From: Stagonosporopsis chrysanthemi
Taxonomy: Eukaryota > Ascomycota > Dothideomycetes > Pleosporales > Didymellaceae
Reading direction: 5' to 3'
Assembly (NCBI GenBank): GCA_022560025.1
Contig: JAFISE010000318.1
Span: 1-23,141 of the forward strand
Length of the DNA stretch: 23,141 nt
A program made the translations under genes and the position numbers. Within the stretch, counting starts at the first letter, position 1. Each line of letters opens with the position of its first letter. Positions 10,681 through 18,151 of this stretch are shown piece after piece. Below the pieces are notes generated by a model. The model saw nothing but the letters and a program-made list of their open reading frames with translations, searched no databases and was not told where the DNA came from.

Positions 10681-10752
10681 TTTATACACGAAGCAAGCAG
10701 CGTAATCATGCACGTGAGTCTACCTCGGCATGCAATTGGTCAATATTCCAAT
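10681..10752 (-). promoter_or_regulatory. Putative promoter: TATAAA plus paired CCAAT boxes
   Basis: On the minus strand, TATAAA occupies 10686-10681, about 90 bases upstream of the ATG at 10592. ATTGG at 10735-10739 and CCAAT at 10748-10752 form an inverted pair 8 bases apart. This arrangement suits a TATA/CCAAT promoter for the hypothetical gene downstream. It is motif evidence only. Confidence 0.4.
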
Positions 10753-10944
10753 TTATCCTATCAGACTGTGTAAGCTTCTCACTCTCACTCGTGCAGCCAC
10801 TTTATGAGGCTGCGAATTGGACGTCGGTGAGATGCTGCTGAGTCTTCCGCCTTTGTCTTCCTTCGTCCCCTCCCCTCAAGTGCGGCTGCGGCTACCCAGC
10901 TGCAAACGCATGCTTCATATGCTTAGGGAAGCTCTCGCTGTTAC
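10753..10944. other. Remainder of intergenic gap
   Basis: This is the rest of the 352-base gap between the hypothetical gene and the 3' end of the next F-box-like gene. It includes a C/T-rich stretch near 10850-10880. No gene is seen. Confidence 0.4.
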
Positions 10945-11784
10945 CTAGGCAAAGCGTTCATCTTTCCAGCCGTGAACTTTCGAAGATAGAGGCGCTGCTT
11001 CCGGATCTTCGAATAATAATGGTAGCCCACGGTCATCGAGACACAAATCAAACATTTCCGAAGAAGACATCGCGACTTTCTCGATCTTATCACTGGAGAA
11101 TACCCATGCTTTCAGCGTCAAGGGACAATTTCGACGGAACGGCTTTCGTGCCTTGGTGAACCAGAAGCTGACTGCCACTTGCCTGAGTGCGAGACTCCCG
11201 AGAACGGTCTGAACAGGTGATATAACATCTCTGCTGTTTTTGATGGTAAAATCCTCAAGCTGCATTATGACCTCTGATAGGCCTGTAGTCTTTGATTCGA
11301 TTGATAGCCTGGGTACAAAGCCCAGAAGGTAGGTAGGTTGAAGGATCCTCAGCGAGGAACATAGCGGCATGACGAATAGGAGTGACCCCAAGATCTTGTC
11401 GATTTCGCCCTGGACAGGGAATGAGCCCCAGGGATTCGTCTGCACAATGATTGTAAAGCAGCGCACGTGTCGTAGACCGCTGGTGAGTGGAATTGCTTTT
11501 GACAATGCTTCCCCCTTGTAGAAATAATGAAAGATGGACGTGTGTATCATAGTTGCGCTTTTGTTTGCGGACGACCATGACTCCATACACTCTGCGTAAA
11601 TTTGAGAGTGCGTCAGCAGTACACTGAGGAGAGGTGCCTTTCTTGAGAGATTTGGGTCTTGTGGTCTCAAATAACTTGTGCGCAGTGCGACTGGAATCGA
11701 GACATCGTGAAACAGGTATCGGTAAATTTCGTCGCGTATCTCGCGAGGAATCTTCAAGATGCGCGGAGGGGCTGTCGACGTCAT
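10945..11784 (-). CDS. F-box-like (LPREIR) family protein, copy 2
   Basis: From the Met at 11784 the protein has 279 residues. The frame stays open up to 11958, but I prefer the internal start. It puts the signature IPREIRDEIYRYLF about 12 residues from the Met, as in both paralogues, and a TATATA box (11864-11859, minus) then lies 75 bases upstream. The longer N-terminus also covers a GAAAGT/GGAAGT microsatellite, which is not typical coding sequence. After the signature come LLSVLLTHSQIYAECMES and a region of alternating hydrophobic strands and helices (FTIIVQTNPW, LLFVMPLCSSLRIL), as in fungal F-box/2EXR-type proteins. Substrate-adaptor function in ubiquitination is possible but is not shown by the sequence. 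There are no introns. Confidence 0.7.
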   Translation of the reverse strand: MTSTAPPRILKIPREIRDEIYRYLFHDVSIPVALRTSYLRPQDPNLSRKAPLLSVLLTHSQIYAECMESWSSANKSATMIHTSIFHYFYKGEALSKAIPLTSGLRHVRCFTIIVQTNPWGSFPVQGEIDKILGSLLFVMPLCSSLRILQPTYLLGFVPRLSIESKTTGLSEVIMQLEDFTIKNSRDVISPVQTVLGSLALRQVAVSFWFTKARKPFRRNCPLTLKAWVFSSDKIEKVAMSSSEMFDLCLDDRGLPLLFEDPEAAPLSSKVHGWKDERFA

Positions 11785-11858
11785 ACCTATGCCAGTCGTG
11801 GGTATTGAGCGGTTGAGGAGTAGAGGAGTGGAGGTCGGTGAGAAACTCTGGGCGGGAA

Positions 11859-11864
11859 TATATA
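11859..11864 (-). promoter_or_regulatory. TATA box for F-box-like copy 2
   Basis: TATATA lies about 75 bases upstream of the preferred ATG at 11784. A second TATATATA (11996-12003) lies upstream of the longer alternative start at 11958, so two start sites are possible. Confidence 0.4.
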
Positions 11865-12319
11865 CTGCCATGTCCCAACGCAGGGCTAGAGGACCTGCTG
11901 AGAGTGAAAGTGAAAGTGGAAGTGGAAGCCACCACTTCAAAAGATCTGGCCAACGCATATTATAGCAAAAGAAACGTATTGAGAATGTAGACAGCTATAT
12001 ATAGATGTATTGTCTGGAACGAGATGACAGCCGTATGGACAGCAGCCGCAGCCGCAGATCTGTTAGGAGTAAGCTAGTAGATCAGACTGACGTTGCGAAG
12101 GAAAGGCTATCTAGACAATGAGTCAGCGAAGAATGATGAAATTGTGGAGTGCAATCAATCTGCTCAACCCATCAGCTCTTCATGTCAGGGACCCGACACA
12201 GACAGTGAACCTCAACTACGATTTTTAGATCGGAAAACCATACTTATAGATGAGCGAGTGTCTTTGTGGGCATACCTATGGTATCTTCTCTCCCTTAGAC
12301 TTAATTAAAATCATTCGCA
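11865..12319. other. Intergenic, upstream of F-box-like copy 2
   Basis: The region contains a short GAAAGT/GGAAGT microsatellite (about 11900-11930) and a TATATATA motif (11996-12003). A 71-codon plus frame at 12093-12308 has no recognisable features. No gene is supported. Confidence 0.45.
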
Positions 12320-12959
12320 CTAGTGTTTCAAGTCGTAAAACTTATCGTACTGGTCTCGATCGGTACGTACTTCTACAAGCTTGTATGCAAGAGAAGTGCC
12401 GGTTTGAAAACGCACCACCGTGATTTTCGCTATCCAAGTTTTTAGACCCGACTAACCACCTCCTGCTACTCTGTAAGTCCCTTGTACATCTTCTGTGGCT
12501 CCAGCGTCCAAGACCAATGGATGGCCTCCAGATGCTACGACGAACCAAGCTCGAGAGTCTACCCATGTATCTAGAACAACTCGCTGCTTGTGGCTTCTCT
12601 TTTGCATGCATGCAGGCTTCAGTCTTATACCACTCGTGAATGTGCGAATGCATTCTGAGAAACAGACGGCGATTCGCGCTGTACCTAGTTCTACCATTGT
12701 GTCGAAACGCAGAGAGCACGGGAGAGCGGTCCAGAGGGACCTTCACGTCTATGGTGTTTCCAGGAACGTGCAAGAGCAGAGCCGTGCATAAAGCTGGAGA
12801 TGATGTCTTGGACGTTCCGGGATGTGGCTTCGAATCAGGTATGATGCGAGATATCTGGCGTGCTATGACATCCACACCGTTACCTTTGATGCTCGAGCTT
12901 AGAGAATTGAAGTCGCGATTTTCGCTACGGGCTCCCTGGTGTTGTGGAAAATTCGACAT
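12320..12959 (-). pseudogene. Decayed protein-coding gene, unknown family
   Basis: Protein-like sequence runs through this stretch but changes frame and meets a stop. The first part starts at 12959 (MSNFPQHQGARSENRDF) and reads ALCTALLLHVPGNTIDVKV up to about 12705. The natural continuation is then one base out of register: DTMVELGTARIAVCFSE, VVLDTWVDSRAWFVVASGG, HPLVLDAGATEDVQGTY. That frame hits TAG at 12454-12452 but goes on with KTWIAKITVVRFQTGTS and YKLVEVRTDRDQYDKFYD to a final stop at 12322-12320. The original frame also stays open to 12342, but that part is Arg/His/Cys/Ser rich and looks like a shadow. One frameshift plus one nonsense codon suggests a pseudogene. An assembly indel and a very short intron are alternatives. 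I do not recognise the family. Confidence 0.4.
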
Positions 12960-13034
12960 TCCAATCTTGGGGGATGTAGAGCCGCGAAGGTGACATTTTA
13001 AAAAATTTATGGATTTTAGTGGTACATTGATAGC

Positions 13035-13042
13035 TATATAAG
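13035..13042 (+). promoter_or_regulatory. Orphan TATA box
   Basis: TATATAAG is a good match to a TATA element, with an ATG about 50 bases downstream at 13090. No convincing coding frame follows, so this may be chance, a relic, or the promoter of an unrecognised spliced or non-coding transcript. Confidence 0.3.
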
Positions 13043-13382
13043 GCGCGATGAGAGCATGTGCTCGCGCAGTATCTCACACAATATCGCGCATGAATTGTGA
13101 ACGGGGGTTCACGACACCCGTTGTGCTACTGTGGAGCACCCGAGAAGCTCTTGATGAAGCAAAAAAGCTTGACAGATAAGAAATCACCTGGCAGAAAGGC
13201 AATCGCCCTTCAAAAGCGTACCACCAGTTCGCGGATGGTGGAATGCTGTCCAAGGATTTGGTGGTGGTGTTGGTGTTGAGGGTGTGGCAATACCCCGGTT
13301 TCGAAAGACGGTGAGCTGTATGAATACAAGTGAACTGAAAGGCGTGCTATAACGGTTGTTGAAATGTGCAGAACCCTCCTTG

Positions 13383-13618
13383 GATCCGGTACACTACGCT
13401 GTGTCTTACTTCTGGTTGGTTGCAAGCTGTGGTCAGCCAATCAGGAGCAAACCTTAACGTTGTTTACTAGATCAAACGGTTCCATACATTTCAACCAGCA
13501 CCTATAGTCAAACGTGTTGACCCCTCAAGTCTGGTACGCTCGACTATGACACGATTCTAATCGGTTGTGATTATTGGTCAGCCAATCGTGAGCGGCCGTT
13601 GAGGTAGTGTACCAGATC
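13383..13618. mobile_element. Possible MITE-like element with 15-bp inverted ends
   Basis: GATCCGGTACACTAC (13383-13397) is matched in inverted orientation by GTAGTGTACCAGATC (13604-13618), 14 of 15 bases, with 10 consecutive perfect pairs. The enclosed 236 bases contain two direct copies of GGTCAGCCAATC (13431-13442 and 13576-13587). No open frame of note lies inside and no clear target-site duplication is visible, so this is only a candidate for a small non-autonomous DNA transposon relic. Confidence 0.3.
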
Positions 13619-15060
13619 AGAGAGTGTCCATGTACCTTGCCAGCCACGGATACAGTAAATAAACCACACACACAAGAAACGCGGGACTATAAACTCCCCA
13701 CACCCTCCATCTAAAGCACGAATCTCCACTTAATCTTCCAATCTCCATTCTCCGCACTGTCACAGCCTCCAGTCGAAAAACCAAGTCCAGTGACCGGCCG
13801 CCAAGCCCACTCTCTTTCACCTCGACCCCCACCCAACCGCAAAAAGGAATCCACCCCAAACCACAACTCGAACCCCGGGCTCAATCAAGCAGTAGCACTT
13901 ACTACTGCGCAAGCCAAAAAAACGTTCGACTGGCCACAGATTTACACTCCCCAGTACCGCGGCTGATAACAGGCACTATGTACCAATGAGTCTGCTTGAG
14001 AAGAACTGATTGCAGAGGTTGAATTGTGTATTTATATACACGGAGGTGATTTTGGTATGATAGTGTGGAGCGGTCGCGTAATAAGTAGGGGACTGACTGA
14101 TGTCATAGAGGTGGTGCACGCGGCGTTTGTTTTTTAGGTTCGTTCGTTTGTGTGCGTGTGGGATGCGGAGTGGGACGAAGCCGTCGCCTTTCACTTCCAC
14201 GCGCTTCCACGCACCTCCACGATCAGAGAAAGGGCGCAAGGGACCGAAGAGGCTCGCCCTAGTGCTGGTGAGGCAGACATAATGCAGGTCTCTTCAGGGC
14301 TCCTTCGATGATGCTTTCGAGGGTTTTTGAGCCGAATCATCTTATCAGCCATAAAGAAAGAAACGCAAGCTCTCTACCAAACGTCCCGAATGCGCGTTCG
14401 AACGGACTGGCAGGCACAAGAGACCACGCACGCCCCCCGGCATCTCACGTGCAAGAACCGTCAACAAGTCTGCGGAAGTCTGATGTCACGTCTTGTATCT
14501 GGCCTGCCCGATGTTTGCTGTGGCCGGTTTCAGTGGATGTCCTTGACGGTGGTCTGAAAGGACCGCAACGCTATTAATTATTATCTTTTTTATCCAATTC
14601 TCCTTTTCGCGTTTCGGTGTCGGGGGAAAGACAGCAAATGCAGGTCGAACCCCCCCTCCCCAGAGTCAGCATTGCCCTACGGCGTTTCGCGTAGTCTGGT
14701 TTTCTCTCCCACGGCCTGTTTTTTTCTCTTTTTGGTCTTCTCTTTCTGGCCTTGCCTTGTACTCCTCCAACAACAGGAACCTGTAAACAACGCAAACCAC
14801 AACGTCGTAGAAATCCACTCCACTTGCATCCGCCATTGCTTTAAAGACTCCTCTCTCTCCTCTCTCCTCTCTCCAGCTGCAGCAAACACTCTTCCTCATA
14901 GTCTCTGTCGCTCATCCTCCTCCACCGCCTCATTACCATCCCCTCTTTCCCTCCCCGTACCCTCCAACAGCAGCAAAGAATAACACTTAAACAACGCAAA
15001 CAAAGTTGCAAGTTGCCTTCAAAAAAGAAAACCTCCCGCCCGCCCTCCGCCCGGAACATC

Positions 15061-15969
15061 TCACTCCATAACCCTCCACGCAACACACTTCCCCCGCATC
15101 TGCCCCCCCTTCTCCCCCTCCTCAACCCACCCAACAACCCGCTCCCGCCTCGGCCTCAACAGCACCCCACTGCGCTCGCTCAAATCGTCCGTCCACTCCA
15201 CAAACCCGCGCGGCATCTTGCCGTACACGATATCAACCGCGGTCCACAAGTCGCGCGCGCCAGGCCGCCGCGCAGCATACAGGTGCGTGCGACACTGCGA
15301 GACGACGTGCTCGTCGCACGGCGGCAGCCCGGGCTCGGTGACTAGGCGCGTCGTGATGCGGCGGCAGTTTGCGCGTTGGCGGAGGGGGAGGGCGGCGATG
15401 GAGGGGGGGAGGGGGGCGAGGGCGTCGGGGGCGGGGGTGGTGGGGTGCGAGGAGGAGGAGGAGGAGGAAGAGGAGGAGGAGGGGGAGGTGGGGGAGTCCG
15501 GCAGGTCGCTGGATAGCTGCAGCACTAGGCACTCTGCGATGCGCAGGGTGGCGAGCTTGGGGCACAGGCGGGCGAGCGCGGTGAGCAGGTCGACGGCCGA
15601 GGCGGCCGGGTCGTCGCGGTCTGGGCTGTAGCGCAGGGTGACGGTGCGGAGGGCGAGGAGGGCGGCCTGGTCTTTGCGCACGGTAGCGGCGTCTTTGGTC
15701 CAGTAGGCGTCGTCGTTGCCGTAGTTGCGGTTGAAGATTATAGCTGCGACGTCCTTGGTCGGCCCGGATTCTTTGTATTCTGCGTTGATTCGCGCACACA
15801 CGCGGAATAAGCTGGGGAGCGGTGCCTCTGTCACTCTGACAAAGACCTGCGAGGCTCCTATCTTCCTGATGCCGCGCAGCTCTAGGTCCTGGAAGAGGTA
15901 GTGGTAGATGGCATTCCTTGTTTCTCGTGGGAGACTGAGAAACTTGGGCGGAGGCTCTTTTGACGGCAT
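15061..15969 (-). CDS. F-box-like (LPREIR) family protein, copy 3
   Basis: This single-exon frame of 302 residues starts at 15969, where the signature LPRETRNAIYHYLF falls about 13 residues from the Met. A TATATAT box (16021-16015, minus) lies 46 bases upstream and supports the start. The blocks KIGASQ and ARINAEYKES match the fragment at 146-361, so these two copies are closer to each other than to copy 2. A poly-Ser tract, encoded by repeated TCC (GGA on the plus strand, about 15443-15487), separates the N-terminal domain from a basic C-terminal half with CRTHLYAARRPGARDLWTAV. F-box-like proteins can serve as ubiquitin-ligase adaptors; that role is not demonstrated here. The C-terminal half is much more GC-rich than the first half. 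Confidence 0.7.
   Translation of the reverse strand: MPSKEPPPKFLSLPRETRNAIYHYLFQDLELRGIRKIGASQVFVRVTEAPLPSLFRVCARINAEYKESGPTKDVAAIIFNRNYGNDDAYWTKDAATVRKDQAALLALRTVTLRYSPDRDDPAASAVDLLTALARLCPKLATLRIAECLVLQLSSDLPDSPTSPSSSSSSSSSSSHPTTPAPDALAPLPPSIAALPLRQRANCRRITTRLVTEPGLPPCDEHVVSQCRTHLYAARRPGARDLWTAVDIVYGKMPRGFVEWTDDLSERSGVLLRPRRERVVGWVEEGEKGGQMRGKCVAWRVME
15443..15487 (-). repeat. Ser-codon trinucleotide repeat
   Basis: GGA/GGAA-type repeats on the plus strand encode a run of Ser on the minus strand inside F-box-like copy 3. Such a tract is prone to length change. Confidence 0.7.
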
Positions 15970-16844
15970 GGCGGGCTACGGACGAGGTTGAATTTACGGC
16001 GTTGAAGAGGTGTCTATATATGCAGTTTTTCTGTAGACCCACGGGTAGACCGTACCGTAATACTTATTATGTAGGGTCTTATTCATAAGGGGGCTCCGTA
16101 GAATTGATTGCCTAAAATCGGCTCAGCGGATGATGTGATTAACTCCTGATCCGACCGACTCAACCAGGTTTCCACAGAATGTGCAGCACGTTGGCGGAGA
16201 GTCGTGGCGTGCGTTTGGCTGCACACTTGTCGCAATTCTGCAACTTGTAAACGAGTACTTGGTCTACGGCACCCAAAAAGCTTCTACACTGTTTTTTTCT
16301 CGCTAATCACTTTTAGGTCTTAAGCATAGCGTACACGAGCGCTGCAACTGCCCCTCGCTTAACAACCAGGTGTTTCAACCGCGGGTCGTTGAGCCAAACC
16401 CAGCCCCTCAAAACCCCATATATGACTGGATATCGAGGTCATTGTTGGGCGCGGAGCAATCCCAAAACCGCGTGGATTGAGGCTGAGTCTCAGAAAGCTG
16501 CCCCTTATCAAAGCAGTCAGTGTTCGTCTCATCTTGCACAAGCTCTACATGTTCCATGTACGTGGGCGGCGACGTGAACAGCTCCCCCCTCCCATCTCCT
16601 GTCGCAAGTCAAACTGCCAGAGAAGTCGTGGTTCTAAGCCACGAAGTACACGAGCTTGAAAGGCGGTGCGTGCGGCTGCACTTGAGATGTCGTAGACAGG
16701 AAGGATCTGAACACGACGTTGTCATTTGCATCTCTTTGTTCACTGCCGCTTTGGATCCTGGACGCCGTGGTATGGCCTTGCTTCTCGTTTCTGGGAGCTC
16801 TCGCTTCAACGTTGTATGCTCTTCTGCTCTTCGTCGTCGCGACC
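15970..16844. other. Intergenic between F-box-like copy 3 and PRP38
   Basis: This contains the copy 3 promoter, with a TATATAT box at 16015-16021 (minus), and the 3' untranslated side of PRP38. Frames of about 60 codons occur on both strands without motifs. No RNA gene was recognised. Confidence 0.45.
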
Positions 16845-17879
16845 TCACTGGGCCCCTCGACTCCGGCTCCGGCTCTGACTGCGCGTCCGACTCCTGCTGT
16901 GCTCGCCCTCGCTCCTCTCCCTGGGACTGCGACTGCGCCGGCGATCCCTGCTATCATAGCTCCGACTCCTGCTGCGACTGCGACTCCTACTGTCATAACT
17001 GCGACTCCGGCTCCGACTCCTACTATCGTAGCTCCGGCTCCTCCGGCTCCTCCTACTCCCCTCGCTGCCCACACTCCCCTCCCTCTCTGCCCCCCTCGCC
17101 CGCTCATCCTCCTCGTCCAGCATCTCCACCTCCCCATCCAACGGGCTCTCCCTGGGTTCGAGCAGATCCAAGTCCTCGAGATTCACACGGCTGGGCAGCT
17201 TCCACAGGCTGGTGGCGCACATGCGGTCCTTGGTGAGCAGGTCATCGACAAACTGGTCGATGTGGGTGAGTGTGAAGTTGTCCTTGAGGCGGCGCTTGAT
17301 CTTGCGGTAGTCGGTGAGGAGGGGCTCGAGCGTGGTGTAGATGTCGACGGGGTCCCAGGCGAGGCGGATGTAGAAGGCGGCGAGGCAGCGGAGGTATTTG
17401 AAGGAGCCGAGTTTGCCGGCGGCGTTGAGGTCTGTTTGTTTGTGTGCCTCGTCGTTGTTGTTGGGTTCTTCCTTTTTCACGCCTTCCCCTTCTTCTCCCT
17501 TCACAGCCTCCCCCTCCCTTTCTTCCTCTCCTTCCTCCTCCCCCTCCCCCTCATCCCCCCTAAAATTCAGCATCTCCAGCACAATTCCCTTCTCGGGCAC
17601 CAGCTGCAGCATCTTAAACGCAAGACACAGAAACGGCGTCGGTCGGCCCGTGATCCCCGTGGTGCCGCCGATGAACTTCAGTTCGACAGCGCGGTCGCAC
17701 AGCGTCGCGGCGTTGAGCCCAAAACACTGCTCCTTCCAGTAGTACGACTCGGTGATGCGCTCGCGCACGCCCTTTTCGAACAGCAGCGCAGGGTTCTGGC
17801 CGCGGATGAGTTGGCCGCTGTAGCCGCGGTCGTCGAGCAGGGCCGAGGCATCGGCGCGGTCGTAGGCGGGTTTGGACAT
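16845..17879 (-). CDS. PRP38: Pre-mRNA-splicing factor PRP38
   Basis: From the ATG at 17879 the protein has 344 residues; the frame extends 40 codons further upstream, but this Met begins the conserved start of the family (MSKPAYDRADA). The PRP38 domain spans about residues 25-235, with WKEQCFGLNAATL, GGTTGITGRPTPFLCLAFKM and FKYLRCLAAFYIRLAWDPVD, then YTTLEPLLTDYRKIK. A Glu/Gly-rich insert (about 107-152) interrupts it. The C-terminal 70 residues form an RS domain (repeats of SRSRSRSYDSR), typical of splicing regulators. PRP38 joins the U4/U6.U5 tri-snRNP and is needed to activate the spliceosome in the nucleus. It has no introns and is paired head-to-head with the GT8-like gene. Confidence 0.92.
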   Translation of the reverse strand: MSKPAYDRADASALLDDRGYSGQLIRGQNPALLFEKGVRERITESYYWKEQCFGLNAATLCDRAVELKFIGGTTGITGRPTPFLCLAFKMLQLVPEKGIVLEMLNFRGDEGEGEEEGEEEREGEAVKGEEGEGVKKEEPNNNDEAHKQTDLNAAGKLGSFKYLRCLAAFYIRLAWDPVDIYTTLEPLLTDYRKIKRRLKDNFTLTHIDQFVDDLLTKDRMCATSLWKLPSRVNLEDLDLLEPRESPLDGEVEMLDEEDERARGAEREGSVGSEGSRRSRRSRSYDSRSRSRSRSYDSRSRSRSRSRSYDSRDRRRSRSPRERSEGEHSRSRTRSQSRSRSRGAQ

Positions 17880-18151
17880 GGGGGCATGCGGTTGGAGGGC
17901 GTGGTGGTGGTGAGGGAGCTCGTTGCGTGGTCGCGAACAATTTGGCGCTAGGCATCTATCCTTGTTCCAGTTTCTTATCGATTGCGTTGCCCCTCGCAAC
18001 CGTACCCGTTAGCACTCAGCCCTGTGGGCGTCTGGCCCGCCGAGCAACGTCACACGCGTGCCTGGCTGACGTTTGCTCGCACGAGCTGCATTTCTGATCG
18101 CATTGTCTGGCAGCTATCTTGCAGTGACTGCATATTGAGATTATTGTTGAG
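17880..18151. promoter_or_regulatory. Bidirectional promoter, PRP38 / GT8-like gene
   Basis: Only 272 bases separate two divergent ATGs (17879 minus and 18152 plus), so this stretch must carry both promoters and 5' leaders. No clear TATA box is visible. The shared region suggests possible coordinated expression, which is inference. Confidence 0.55.

Larger units (their letters stand above)
12960..15060. other. 2.1 kb gene-poor block
   Basis: No gene can be supported. A plus-strand TATATAAG (13035-13042) is followed by an ATG at 13090 whose frame closes after 29 codons; a later plus frame near 13210-13310 (KAYHQFADGGMLSKD) looks mildly protein-like. A MITE-like structure lies at 13383-13618 and is listed separately. 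From about 14830 to 14980 the plus strand is strongly pyrimidine-rich (CTCTCTCC repeats), as in many fungal 5' leaders, yet no plus-strand gene follows. The phrase AAACAACGCAAAC occurs twice, near 14785 and 14992. Confidence 0.45.

Noticed and set aside
11255..11953. 232-codon alternate minus frame over F-box-like copy 2
   Set aside because: Shadow of the LPREIR frame, Ser/Thr/Arg-rich without motifs.
14672..14983. 103-codon plus ORF with a hydrophobic stretch resembling a membrane segment
   Set aside because: Hydrophobicity comes from pyrimidine-rich DNA; no other coding sign.
15233..16042. 269-codon alternate minus frame over F-box-like copy 3
   Set aside because: Pro/Arg/His-rich shadow; the LPRETR frame has the family signature and a TATA box.
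16719..17951. 410-codon plus-strand ORF opposite PRP38
   Set aside because: It is the antisense shadow of the RS and acidic repeats of PRP38; low-complexity Ala/Pro/Thr and Leu/Val/Glu strings.
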